From Leptodactylus fallax (Eukaryota > Chordata > Amphibia > Anura > Leptodactylidae), in assembly GCA_947044405.1 (NCBI GenBank), contig CAMRHE010000012.1, positions 9,110,001-9,174,000 on the forward strand: a DNA stretch of 64,000 nucleotides, in the 5' to 3' direction. The notes below the pieces were generated by a model that worked only from the letters and a program-made list of their open reading frames with translations, made no database searches and had not been told where the DNA came from. Made by a program: the position numbers and the translations under genes. This document shows, in pieces, positions 33,909 to 45,350 of this stretch; the stretch's first letter is position 1; every line of letters starts with the position of its first letter.

Positions 33909-35049
33909 TGCTCCGACAAAGCAGACCTGGACAAGCACCTCCTGGATCTGAGGACAAAATTTCTCCGATTGGGATACAAACCAAAAGTGACGGACAACCA
34001 ATTAAACAAAGCGGCAGCCATTAACAGAGACAGTCTGCTCACATATAAAGAGACCCAGAATGAAGCCCGAGTGCCCCTAGTTGTCACCTACAACCCACAG
34101 CTGGAGATCCTATGAAGGATTGCCAAGGAGCTCCAACTTGTGCTACATAGGGACAACAGACTCAAAGACATATTTCCAGTCCCCCTCTCCTTTCCTTTTG
34201 GCAACCACCAAACCTGCGGCGTGTTATTGTCCAGAGTGCCCTGAAGGCCCCAACTGAAAATGGCACCTCACCTTGCCTGCAAAACAGGTGCAAGACCTGC
34301 AGGTACATCCACACCGCTGACAGTGTACCTGTCCCACAGTCACAACAGGTGCACAGAATTAGGGGGACATTTTCCTGCAGGTCTTCCAATGTGGTGTATC
34401 TCATATTGTCTGTGCAATGTCCCACCACAGGCCTCTATGTGGGGGAAACAGGGCAGAGTCTCAGTCAGCGCATGAACTCACACAGATTCACCATTAATAA
34501 CAGCAGAACCGATCTCCCAGTGGCCGCACATTTCTCCGGAGAAGACCACTCTATTGAAGATTTGCGGGTTGTGGTTTTAATGGGACATTTTAAAACGCAG
34601 GGGGAGAGAAAGAAATGGGAATATAAGTTAATGCAAAAATTTCAAACTCTGCAATTTGGACTTAATATTCATGCCAGTTTCATGTCACACTATGTATGAG
34701 CTGTGAGGGTCACAAATCACCACCTGATAGAAAACAGATAACAGCAAGAATTACTGATCCCTCCGTCACGCTCCACAAGTTTCCAGATTGTTTATTTCTT
34801 GACCTGTTTTTAATAACTTCTCTACTTATATTGCATTTTGTTATTTTTAAAGATTCTAAGATCCTTTGAAGGTCCATGTCTTTTGTATATAAAAAGTCTG
34901 TGAATTTTCAGTTTCTTGTATAAGACCATGTCTGAAGAAGAGAGCTAGTACTCTTACCATAAAATATACTCCGCTAGCCTCTAAAAGGTATCGCCTGATT
35001 TCTTCACTCTTCCACTACTTTCTATGGCTAACACGGTACAACATTATAC
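33909..35049 (+). mobile_element. Penelope-like element (PLE), 5'-truncated
   Basis: It lies between the L2 codons for GLT and ITPRQYAR, with tact on both sides (33905-33908, 35050-35053) as a possible short target duplication. The content is the region after the RT core (DLDKHLLDLRTKFLRLGY; NRDSLLTYKETQNEARVPLVV; PPNLRR in a shifted frame) and the GIY-YIG endonuclease. The 3' end runs ctctaaaaggtatcgcctga ... tatggctaacacggtacaa; the inverse of its first part occurs again at 54920-54957. PLEs are a retroelement class separate from LINEs and LTR elements. Confidence 0.85.
34286..34699 (+). pseudogene. PLE C-terminal GIY-YIG endonuclease
   Basis: One open frame encodes NRCKTCRYIHTADSV (a C-x2-C pair typical of the linker zinc-binding motif) and then the endonuclease: NVVYLILSVQCP, GLYVGETGQSLSQRMNSH, AAHFSGEDHSIEDLRV, GERKKWEYKLMQKF and GLNIHASFMSHY. 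The paired Y-x10-YVGE arrangement is the GIY-YIG signature, the Arg in SQRMNSH is the expected catalytic position, and the Glu in RKKWEYKLM fits the metal-binding Glu. The domain looks intact, but the upstream RT is missing and the linker is frameshifted, so the element is dead. Confidence 0.85.
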
Positions 35050-36224
35050 TACTATTACACCAAGGCAGTATGCTCGCTGACTTGAGGTTGTATTTGACTC
35101 GGATCTCACCTTCACCCCACATATTCAGACACTTGCACACTCTTGCCACCTGCACCTCAAAAACATCTCAAGAATACACCCTTTTCTCACTGTAGAAACA
35201 TCAAAAACTCTAACTGTCACTCTGATTCACTCACGCCTTGACTATTGCAGTTCTGTACTAATTGGTCTTCCTTATGTCCTGAATGCAGCTGCCGGACTCA
35301 TCTTTCTGTCAAACTTGTACACAGATGCCTTTTTCCAGTCACTGCACTGGTTGCCCACCTACCTCAGAATACAATATAAAATTATCAAAATCACCCATAA
35401 ATCCATCCATAACTCTGTACCTCCCTGCATTTTCTCCCGCTTCTCTGTCTACCACCCTAAACATCCTCTATGTTCTGCCAATGATATTAGGCTTGAATCC
35501 TCTGCTATTCGAATATCCTACTCCCGTCTCCCCGACTTTTCTCAAGCTGCACTGGTGCTCTGGAATGCTTTACCTCAGAAATTAGATTAATATCCAACTA
35601 AAGTAGCTTCAAACATGTCCTAAAATCACGTCTGTTTAGGCAGCTTATTATGTGATCTGATCACATTGTTCTACACTTCCACATACTAAGATAACAATTT
35701 GTACCCTGAGCTATTCTTTCTACTCTATTCCTCAGATCCTGTCCCCATCTAGAAGTTACTCTGCACTCCTTGCACTTAGTATCTGTATATTCATAGATAT
35801 CGGCTGGTGACAGCTCATACTGCTTCAGTTATAAGACCATTGTACTGAACAAACCCTCTTAGCTCTTGTGTCTCCCTATTTCCTCTTAGATGGTAAGCTC
35901 TCGCAAGCAGGGCCCTCACTCCTATTGTTTGATATGTTAATTCTTTGCCACACTGTAATGTCAAATACTGTCTGTTCATGTACCCGCTGATTTGGAAAGT
36001 ACTGCAGAATATGTTGGCACCATATAAATAAAGTTATTGTTATTATTATTATTATTAAAAAATCTCAAATGATCCTGTTTTATGAAGATCTTTAGAATTA
36101 GGTATTAACAACAAATGTAGCCAGTGATCTTTTCTAAAAAACTTGCATATTTTATACCATTCTGTATCATACTTTGTAATGAATTTTGGATACAAAACAA
36201 AATTAAAAGGTTGTGCAGGATTAG

Positions 36225-36407
36225 AAAATATGACTGTTTCTTTCTTCTCATGACCGTTGGTCATATGGCAGTGCTACAGCTCAGTCAGTCTCATTAAAAT
36301 GAATGGGACAGAACTGCAGCCTAGCCATATAACCAATGGACATGATGTCACTTCCTGAGAAAAAGAAATCAGCCAAGTTTTGTAATCCTGAAAAACCCCT
36401 TTAAGTC
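36225..36407. repeat. Foldback MITE ending in a TTAA-type terminus
   Basis: Arms ctcatgaccgttggtcatat / atataaccaatggacatgat are inverted around aatgaatgggacagaactgc. The right end reads gaaaaacccctttaa, as in the TTAA family. The left end is decayed. Confidence 0.55.
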
Positions 36408-36555
36408 ACTATGATTTTACGGGTTGAGATGAACATTTTGCTTTTTTTGGCCAGACATGATGTTTTTAATTTTCATTCAGAGATATGCTGAAGATGAGAC
36501 ATACAAGCTCTTACCCATGAAAGCTCCATGAAGATATATGATTAATGGATCATCC

Positions 36556-36862
36556 TGGGGGGGGCGCAAAAAAAAAAAAAACCCCATTTAAAAAAATAAA
36601 AAAACCCCTTTTTCCCCAAAACTTTAAAAAAAAAACCTTGTTAAGGGCGTTTTTGGGGGGGGGGGGGGCTAAAAAAAAAAAAACCCCATTTTTTTTGTCC
36701 AAAAAAAAAAAATAAATGTGGGCCCCCGGGGGGGGGGGGGTTGTGTGGGGGGGGGGGGGGGGAGAGAAAAAAAAAAATGAGAGAGAAAAAATAAATTTTT
36801 TTTGCTGTGGTGGGCCCCCCCCTTTTGGTTTTGGGGGGGGGGTGGGGGGGGGGGTGGGGGGG
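36556..36862. other. Homopolymer-dominated patch, probable assembly error
   Basis: About 300 bp consist mainly of runs of A, G, C and T of 4-17 bases (for example long G runs at 36652-36668 and 36728-36760). It follows no repeat unit and stops abruptly at the start of the LINE fragment at 36863. This is unlike any other part of the window and looks like low-quality consensus or gap-fill. Confidence 0.7.
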
Positions 36863-38049
36863 ACACCATACAGCCGGGGTTACTGAGAGACAAGCTGGCC
36901 CTTGCTGGAGTGGACCACCACCTCTCTAATTGGATCCTAGACTACCTCACAAATCGACCTCAGTAATGTGAGAGCCCGGGACTGTGTGTCAGATACCGTG
37001 ATCTGTAATACGGGGGCACCTCAGGGCACAGTTCTTGCCCCTTTCCTCTTCACACTGTAGGCTGCAGATTTTAGGTGCAACTAATCTAGCTGCTACCTAC
37101 AGAAGTATTCCGATGACTCTGCAATAGTAGGCCTCATCACAGACGAAGATGACAGGGAGTACAGGGAACTGAACCGGGATTTTGTGGACTGGTGCCAATG
37201 AAACCACCTGAGGATTAACGCGGGGAAGACCAAGGAGATGGTGGTGGACTTCCGTAAATGCAGATGCCCTCCTAAACCAGTGGACATCCAGGGGATGGGC
37301 ATCGAGATTGTCAACACCTATAAGTACCTGGGTATGCTCCTTAATGATAAGCTGAACTGGGCAGATCACATGGAGGTCCTGTACAGGAACGGCCACAGCA
37401 GGCTCTACCTGCTTAGAAGGCTGAGAGCCTTTGGAGTTCAGGGGGCACTTCTTAGGACTTTTTTCAACTCGGAAGTGGCGTCAGCCATCTTCTTCGCAGT
37501 GGCCTGCTGGGGGAGCAGTATATCAACCAGGGATAGAAATAAACTTGACAAGCTGATTAGAAGGGCCAGCTCTGTCCTGGGGAGCCCACTGGACCCAGTG
37601 CAGGTCGTTGGTGACAGAAGGATACTGTCCGTGGTGAGCTCCATGCGGGAGAATAAGCCCCATCCCATGCATGAAACTGTTATAGCGTTGGGCAGTACTG
37701 TCAGTGACAGACTACTTCACCCTAATTGTGAGAAGGAGCATCATCGGAAGTCTTTCCTCCCCACTGCGGTCAGGCTGTACAACCAACACCAACCTAAGCG
37801 GAGATTAGTCGATACAGAGAACTGAAATTCTGTTTGTTTGTGATATCCCCCCCCCTTCCCCCCGCTACTTCTTTACCTGTACCTTTTTATCTGTCTGTCT
37901 ACTATCAATGAAATGCCTCTACCTTGGACCGTTCTTGTATATGTTGTATTTGTATTTCTTATCTTTGCATTGCATATCTTTGCTGCTGTAACACACTGAA
38001 TTTACCCATGGTGGGACTATTAAAGGATTATTATTATTATTATTATTGT
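36863..38049 (+). mobile_element. Rex1-like LINE, 3' fragment
   Basis: Begins acaccatacagcc and aligns with the minus-strand element at 13549-16884 from about residue 676 of its ORF to the 3' end, including the UTR word aacacactgaatttaccca and the ATT tail (38030-38049). A TAA/TGA-like break near 36963 and a TGA near 37200 interrupt the RT. The left edge is set by the homopolymer patch, so the missing 5' part may be an assembly artefact instead of true 5' truncation. Confidence 0.88.
37238..37825 (+). pseudogene. C-terminal part of Rex1-like RT ORF
   Basis: The 195-residue frame starts at MVVDFRKCRCPPKPVD and ends LVDTEN; it parallels residues 801-995 of the intact ORF with substitutions such as GRC to CRC and NNKLDW to NDKLNW. 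It covers the RT thumb and C-terminal region. The catalytic part upstream is stop-interrupted. Confidence 0.85.
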
Positions 38050-39900
38050 ATGAAATTTAGAAAAGACAAATTACCTCCATAGTAAAACCTCCATTATTTA
38101 CTACTGGTGTCTTAGTATAGTATGTTACAACTCTGGAATCCCTTTCTATACTGAAAATTACATTCATTACTCATAAAACACTTTTTTTTAAATAAAAGCT
38201 TCAGGGTAATCAAAGTAGAATCAGAAGGTTAATTTTAAGAGAGATCATCTTACATTGTTCATCTTCTTTAGATCTAACTAAATATACTTGTAGACATGTA
38301 GAAACAACTCACCGAAACTCCTCAAATCAACACTACCGGGCTAAAGATTCTGCAAAATGAATGTTTTGGCTTGAGTTCAATCTCTCCTATCACCACGGGG
38401 CAAAAAGTCATTAATTTACAATATATTGTTTCCTATTTTTCTATTACTCTTGGAAGCTAGTTACAAGCTTCAAAAGGAGAGTTGCTTAATACTGTGTGTG
38501 ATACCTTTACACACCTTTTGCCAAAATGTATTAGCAACCTACTGTATATCAATAGATAATCTTTTCTGTGCCAGAACATCAGCATCCCACCTCTTTGGAT
38601 TAAACAAAAGGTTATAATTATATGTTATCTCCTTGTCTGCATTTTAAGGGAACGGTAACGCCTAACCTAAAAATGGGTCACATACATTAATTACTGGTAG
38701 AATATGCACCAACACTCAGTAAAAATACAATCGATCTACTGGTTACTGGGGGCATGCTCCTTGTCTGTAGAAAAAAAAGGCTCAATCTCTGGAGTGGTTT
38801 CTTTACCATAAGAACTGTGAATCTGTGGAGTGGTCCCCTCAGGAGCTGGTCACAGCAGGAATAGATAATGGCTTTAAAAAATGCTTAGCTAATATTTTCC
38901 AGGACAAAATAAGGTCAACACTTATCAGAATGTATAGAATTCTTGCCTTGAATGCTGAATCAGTTTGCTCGCCACTTTGAATCAGAACAGGAAATTTTAC
39001 CTTTGCTCTATATGGTAGATTGGTAGGTTAATGACTATGTTTTCTCTGGACCAATAACAGTAACAGAGTACTAAAGTTATCCATACCCCTTCCTTTCATT
39101 CATATTGACTCTCATCCCTTGGTTGAACTTGATAGACATATGCGTTTTTTCAACTGTACTACTTATTTGGACTATGTACTATAACTATTCTTGAAATAAG
39201 TTACTTGCTATGGTTTTATCAGATGAATCTTTTGAAAAACTCTTTTCAGCTAATTTCCATTGCCTGATCAGCCTGATCACAGCCTCCGTGTTATACAATG
39301 TGCTCCATAACATACATTGTTGGTCTACTTGCTTTAGCTCCTCAAGGACGATCCTATAATATGTTGAATGTAGCCTAAAGTTGCAATGCTTCTGGTCAGC
39401 TACAATCTATGGCACATGCAGTTGCCTGGATTAACCAGCCATTTACTGTATTTCACAGGCTGCACACTCATAATTGGCTGAAAGATTACAGACAAGCAAC
39501 ACTACCGAGATTCCCTGCAGCCAATCAGTGTCACTGTTTTACCAAAGGGTGAACACTGATTAGCCAAAAAGTGGTGCCTAAAGACCTGTATATGCATTTC
39601 CATACAGGGTGAAAGATTTCCATGCATTCCTATTAATAATATAATAATAATAATATATATAATATTTATAACATACTCCAACAATGAGATATTAATAGAT
39701 CCGTCACATACCTACTGGTTTTTATTTCCATACAGCTCTTGATTCACGCATTTACAGTTCATGTGGTTATGCTAACAGGTTCAGTATTATTAGAGTCAAG
39801 AGTTATGACTACTTCCATCCTTGTAGAAGGCCACAAGTGTAAACTTTTGAGACTCCCTGCAATAAGTAGTCACATAAGTACCCCCAAAGAAAACTGTGGC
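38050..39900. other. No gene seen
   Basis: AT-rich with a small ATA/TAA-rich patch at 39635-39665. No recognised gene or element. Confidence 0.5.
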
Positions 39901-39901
39901 T

Positions 39902-40140
39902 TAAAGGGGTTGTCCAGGAATTATTAGTTATTGCCTGTCCTTAGAATAGGCCATAAATATGTGATCGTTGGGCAGCCAACAACTGGTCCCTACATGGATT
40001 AACTGCACTATACCCTGCACAGAGCCAGAAACAGTTGGTTCCATGCCCTGTATGGAGGCTGGGAGATGTTACTGCAGCTTAGCTCCCCTTGACTTCAATG
40101 GGAGATGAGGAGCAGTGATGGGGTACTGAGACAACAAACT
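39902..40140 (+). repeat. MITE family E, one half
   Basis: Starts ttaaaggggttgtccagga (39902-39920), continues with cttagaataggcc and cttgacttcaatgggagatg. The opposite end is missing. The TTAAAGGGGTTGTCC terminus is the most common motif of this type in the window. Confidence 0.7.
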
Positions 40141-40255
40141 CTGAAGATGTTCCCATCATTGTAGAAAGTGATTAACCAACATCCAGTATCACCTTCTGGC
40201 TTTTATATGTAAGACTTGTTTTCTGTATATTAGTTTTGGGCTTATTTAACTTTAG

Positions 40256-40783
40256 TGTTATGAAATTGCCCGTAAGCAATACCTAATAGCAGCTGCTAGG
40301 AAAAGGGAAGACAGAGACAGTGAGCCCTGAAACTAGGCCCACCCCAAGTCCCTACCTAATTGCCGCAACTGTCCTAATGCCAGGGACAACTGGACGACAA
40401 ACCCTACTCTAGGTAAGTGAAACACAGAACAGGACAAAACAATACAACACAGAGTCAGCAAGCCAAGGGTCAAGCCAGAGAGACAAAACAGTACCAAATC
40501 GCAATCCAAAAGAGAAGTCAAACGCCAAAAAAGAAGAGGTCAGAAAATACAAAACAAGAGCAAGGGCAAACGCTTAGCAAGGTCAGAGACTTAATAGCCA
40601 GCAATCATGTGTGGGCTGATGGCCTGTTTATAGGAAGTCCAAAACCCACCCCAGGCTTGATTGGTAGATAAGCTGTCAATCACAAAGCACACTAAAGTAA
40701 CCCTAACAGTGTCAACACAAAATAACCAGAGTACAATGCGGCCAGAGGATGGCGCAGAAGTTTGAATGGGTGAAGATGTAACA
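40256..40783 (-). mobile_element. Solo LTR of a related gypsy family
   Basis: The 528-bp block has TG...CA ends and a perfect 5-bp target duplication tttag (40251-40255, 40784-40788). Its internal order (gacagagacagtgagccct, actgtcctaatgccagggac, agtgaaacacagaacagg, gctgtcaatcacaa) follows the LTRs at 13053 and 18634 but is clearly diverged. A solo LTR forms by recombination between the two LTRs of a full element. Confidence 0.88.
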
Positions 40784-40788
40784 TTTAG

Positions 40789-41222
40789 TCTGTTTTCTTG
40801 TTTCTGGATGACATTTCAGGGACTACCAGTTTTACAGTTATGGTTTTAACAAACAATATTTTCAACATACAAACGGTCATCCTGGAAGTAAAATTGTACA
40901 TTTTATTGAGGAACCACATTAACTGGATTCTTATATTAAAGGAACACTCCAGGAAAACTGATGCACTGTGTTATACATAGTGCAGGATCTGGAGGGGAGG
41001 CTTATGACTTCATACACCACCCCCAGTACTGCATTGGACATAACATTAATGGGGTAGTTGTTTTATATGCGTATATCCATCTAGTTCTCCAGAGCCATAT
41101 TGTTAATCTAGTAAACTACACATAGAACGAGTACATATTTATATAACTTACCAGGATGAAGCAAAATAATATCTTATCATCTTCAACCTGATGAAGGTAA
41201 AATGCAGTGAAACTGTAGCCTT
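40789..41222. other. No gene seen
   Basis: No recognised gene; directly abuts the LINE target duplication. Confidence 0.5.
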
Positions 41223-41242
41223 AAGAGAGAAGGGTGGGGAAG

Positions 41243-42117
41243 GGTCTGGGCTCTAATCTTAAACGACACATGGTCCTGCGTGAGCTTCGGTCCCTCCGGG
41301 CAGATGTGGCTTTCCTACAGGAGACCCACTTTGATCACACCGGCTCATTTAATTTTGCCCGCCACTATTACCCCACTGCTTACTCAGCGCACGATGGTCA
41401 TAGGAGGGGAGGAGTGGCTATCCTGCTGTCCCGCTCATGCCCAATCTCTATCGTGACCTCCCATCTTGTGCAGCGCTGCTTCTGGGAGGAGACTTTAATG
41501 CAGTCTTCTCTGAGAGGATGGACCGACTGTCTCTTACTGAGTGCCCTGCGAGTGCCCATCGATTGCGCCTTGCCCGGGAGTTTCGTCGCCTCATCAGGTC
41601 CGCAGCCTTATATGATCTTTGGAGGGTTGACAATCCTACAGCACGCTGCTACACTTTCTATTCCCACCCCCATGGTACGCATACTAGAATTGACTATTTT
41701 CTTGGCAATACCCTTACACTTTGTCTTATGACAGGAGCGGACATTGGCCCCATCACGTGGTCAGACCACGCTCCTGTTCAGCTTTCTTTGTCTCCCACCC
41801 CCTTCCCTACCAGGTACTGCCATTGGCGGCTTAATGAATCTTTACTGCATTCCCTTCTCACCCGGGAGGCCCTCCGAGCCCATCTCTTAGATTATTTTAA
41901 CACTAACGTTGGCTCAGTCTCATCTTCTTCCACTCTCTGGGAGACACACAAGGCTGTGATGAGGGGGCATTGCATAGCTACGGCCACCCGGCTTAAAAAG
42001 GATAGGTTGGCCGAGGAGGTGGCTCTGAGGGCTCGGATACAATCCCTGACAGAGCGTCTAGCAGCCCGTACCTCCGCCTCCCTCCTCTGCCAGCTAGTAC
42101 TAGCTCGGGCGGACTGA
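41243..42117 (+). pseudogene. Tx1-type endonuclease, frameshifted
   Basis: Frame 1 (to about 41460) holds DVAFLQETHFDHTGSF (catalytic QETH) and GHRRGGVAILLS. A deletion near 41440-41480 joins it to a second frame (41437-42117) with LLGGDFNAVFSERMDR (GGDFN motif), RIDYFLGNTLTLC and TWSDHAPVQLSL (SDH motif). The final stop at about 42115 is premature relative to the RT downstream. As APE endonuclease it would nick DNA at the target; this copy is broken. Confidence 0.82.
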
Positions 42118-42327
42118 CACGCCATAGCTACTCGGGCTGCGCAGCGCCTTCTCCTCTATAGCAGACAGCGTTATTATGAGAGAGGGAATAAGGCCCACAC
42201 TCTTCTAGCCAGGGCCCTCCGGGAGAGGTAGTCCTCCTCTGTCCCACACGCAGTTCGTGACCCGAAGGGGGTCCTTCATCACCATCCTGACACTATAGGG
42301 ACTCTGTTTCATGAATACTACTTTAAA

Positions 42328-43268
42328 TTGTATAGCCTCCCTCCGCCAGCCCTCCCAGGTCAGACGCTAGATTTGGAAGCATACCTAACTGCCTGCCACC
42401 TTCCTACGCTTCCGACTTTGGCGTTGGATTCCCTAAATGCCCCTGTCACCAGTGAGGAAGTTACGGCTATATTGAAGGACCTCCCTAATGGTAGGGCCAC
42501 GGGCCCAGATGGGTTCACACATTTGTATTATAAGGTCTTCCAAGTTGAATTAATTCCCCATCTGTGTAGCCTTTTTAATTCATTTCTGGAGGGCTCCCCT
42601 ATCCCTCAGACTATGTTCCACTCCCACATTACCTTAGTCCTCAAACCAGGCAAAGATTACACAGACTACTCTAATTACCGCCCTATCGCTCTTTTAAATT
42701 CTGACCTTAAGCTTTTCACTAAGCTTCTGTAACTAGGCTTAGTGGTTGGCTGCCCTCTCTCGTCCACAAGGACCAGGTGGGTTTCATTCCCTGCAGGCAG
42801 GGGGAAGACAACACCAGAAGAGCGGTGGATTTGATTGACGTGGCCAACCGTTCGGCTACCCCTTCCCTTATCTTAAGCCTAGACACAGAGAAGGCCTTCG
42901 ATCGCCTTGACTGGTCCTTTATGTTGGCCACTCTTGAGCGTTTCGGCTTCTCTGGGGATTTTCTAACGGCAATTCGAGCCTTGTATTCCACTCCCTCAGC
43001 AGTTGTCAAACTTCCTAACGCTACCTCTCCCCCTTTCCCGATCCGTAATGGGACTCGTCAGGGATGCCCCCTCTCCCCTTTAATTTTCGCCCTCTGTATT
43101 GAACCCTGGATCAGGTCCAACCCAGATATTATGGGCATTGCGGTTTGTGACAGGGAATTCAAGGTATCCCTATTTGCAGATGACGTCCTTTTAACCCTTT
43201 ACAACCTCCATACCACCCTCCCGAATCTCCTCAGTACACTCAAAGATTACAGTAACATGTCAGGCTAA
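42328..43268 (+). pseudogene. Tx1-type reverse transcriptase, stop-interrupted
   Basis: The first frame (42328-42732) contains LPNGRATGPDGFTHLYYKVF and NYRPIALLNSDLKLFTKLL and ends at a stop near 42730. The second (42777-43268) continues with GFIPCRQGEDNTRRAVDLID, SLDTEKAFDRLDW (first catalytic Asp), NGTRQGCPLSPLIFALCIEP and LFADDVLLTL (catalytic ADD). It then ends in a frameshift at 43268. The motifs are intact, the frame is not. Confidence 0.85.
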
Positions 43269-43482
43269 GGTCAACCCTGCAAAGACCCTCTCTATTAACA
43301 TTTCGGATCCTATCTTACAGACACTTAAAACCAATTATAATTTCCAATGGAGGGACCATTCGCTCCGCTACCTGGGTGTCCAGCTTTCTACGGCCTATTC
43401 CTCTCTGTACTCTGCCAATTATCCTTGCTTATTCAATGAGCTCCGCTCCCTCCTGGATAAATGGCGCCCCCTTCACAACTCC

Positions 43483-44856
43483 TTGTTTGGGCAGATTACA
43501 GCAGTCAAGATGACCCTCCTCCCTAAACTCCTTTATTATTTCGAAACACTCCCAGTGGCGGTCCCGAGGTGCAAATTAAGATCCCTTCAAAAGGCAATTT
43601 TCCAGTTTATATGGAACGCTAAGCACCATCCTATCCCCCGTTCGGTGATGTTGACTGGTAAGGCTGAGGGGGGTTTGGCAGTGCCACACATTTTGCATTA
43701 TTACTGGGCTGCCCATCTCCAGGCTCTCCCATCTTGGGCAGCACCCCGGGCATACACCAGGTGGGTTGAAATAGAGAAGCTTTGGTTGGCCCCAGTGCAT
43801 CCGAATGCCTTCCTGTAGTCACGCTTTCCCCCCTCGCCTGCAACTCCCCTATTGGGACCCATTAAATTTACGAGGACAATCTGGAATACATGCTCTAAGC
43901 AATTTGCCTTAGCTTCTCACTCCTCATCCATGATCTCGTTTCTCTATAACCCGCTCCTCCCAGAAGGACTCTCTTCCGCTATGGTGCACCCTTGGAGCAG
44001 GCTAGGTCTGTTCCATATCGCAGATCTGGTTGACCCCTTGACCTTGGAGCTCAGGCCCTTTGATTATTTTACTTCGACCCTACACTTGCCAGCTACGGAG
44101 TGGTTCCATTATCAACAAATAACACACTTTGCTCGGGCTCAACTTGGATCCAAGCAAGTCTCACTACCCACAACTTTTGAAAGGCTGTGCCGTGCTGACA
44201 CCTCTACAAAGGGACTTATATCTAACATATATAGGATTTTGTCCTACCCTGAGGGGCGACCTCCCCCAGCACACAGATACATGACTAGGTGAGAGGAGTC
44301 TCTGCATAGGCGGGTCTCGCCTGGACAGTGGCAGACCATATGGTCCCGAGCTGCTAAATCTTCATCCTGCATTACGTTCCATGAGACCCAATATAAAATC
44401 CTCATGCACTGGTATCACACGCCTGCACTGCTTCATACCCCTAATCCTAATATTCCCTCCTCGTGTTGGCGTTGTCAGACCTCGCCGGGTATGGTGTGTC
44501 ACATTTTTTGGGACTGCCCCATCATTTGTATTTTTTGGACAGAGGTGCAACTCCTCACTGAAGCCCTCTTTACACAGGGGGTCCCCCTGGACCCCACGAC
44601 CCATTTGATCAATCTACCTCCCAGGTGTTTTGGCAAGGGGGCGTCTAGGCTGTTTTTATACCTATGTACTGCAGCACAGACTCTAATTGCCCGTCACTGG
44701 AGGGAGACGCTCCCTCCCACGGGGACTGAACTGTGTGCCCGCATGAAGGACATCCACAGTCTTGAATTTCTGACAGCTACTCTGAACCACACTGTGGAGG
44801 CCTTTAATTCCATATGGTCGTACTGGGACTCCTACTCTATTTTACACGGCCTTTGA
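43483..44856 (+). pseudogene. Tx1-type LINE C-terminal region, broken
   Basis: Three consecutive frames (43483-43818, 43852-44292, 44404-44856) give LFGQITAVKMTLLPKLLYYF, IWNAKHHPIPRSVML, GLGLFHIADLV-type words and the cysteine-rich CWRCQTSPGMVCHIFWDCP. The last resembles the C-terminal CCHC-like motif (C-x2-C...H-x4-C) of L1/Tx1 ORF2. Stops at 43816 and 44290 separate the parts. Confidence 0.75.
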
Positions 44857-45350
44857 CTCCAACCGAACTGTCCTCCCCCATCCTGTTCTCCGTTTCCCTC
44901 CTTTCCATTTTTTCCCCTTGTCTAGTGTCTGATATTGTTTTATTCATTGATGATCTTTGTAATCTATGTATGCAGGGGATTTTGTTACTGTGTTGCTTCA
45001 TCTGTTGTGGTTTCCCTCTTAAATGTACACTATATTGTAAAATACTTTAATAAAAATTACAGTAAAAAAAAAAAGAGAGAAGGGTGGGGAAGAAGCAAGT
45101 TCAAATAAGTTTAAGAAAACACCTCAAAGAGTGTTTTTGACTACAAAATATTGTTTGCTCTGAGCACATTTGTAATATGTTTAGCCAGATGTTCTTGTGC
45201 TACTATTGTTGTGAGTGTTTGCACAGAAGCATGCAGAGATCAGTAAACACATGAAAGGCAGGTGTTATTTCTTGACCAACAGAGATGTTGGAAGGTATTC
45301 TTAAATCTGCTATAATAGTAGTTTACATGGCTACATCAACATCTAATCTA

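Larger units (their letters stand above)
33735..36056 (+). mobile_element. L2-clade LINE fragment, interrupted by a Penelope-like element
   Basis: The left part (33735-33908) translates to ILGPLLLSFY, an internal deletion, then [20 protein letters not shown], matching the L2 RT at 4311-5639. After the inserted PLE it resumes at about 35050 with TPRQYAR and continues through TLIHSRLDYCSSVLIGLPYV and the C-terminal block ending WNALPQKL. The 3' UTR ends gcagaatatgttggcacca, tataaata and an ATT tail (36030-36056), as in the copy at 3415. Dead: deletion, frameshifts and insertion. Confidence 0.88.
41243..45072 (+). mobile_element. Tx1/L1-type LINE, 5'-truncated, with 20-bp target duplication
   Basis: The host word aagagagaagggtggggaag occurs at 41223-41242 and 45073-45092, a perfect 20-bp target duplication. 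The element ends with an aataaa signal near 45048 and an A-run. It begins inside the endonuclease (NLKRHMVLRELRSLRADVAF). RT motifs RQGCPLSPLIFALCIEP and FADDVLL belong to the L1/Tx1 branch, unlike the microsatellite-tailed L2 and Rex1 elements here. GC content is higher than in the flanks. Several stops and frameshifts make it inactive. Confidence 0.92.

Noticed and set aside
36669..36893. Minus-strand proline-rich ORF of 74 residues
   Set aside because: It only translates G and A runs of the probable assembly artefact.
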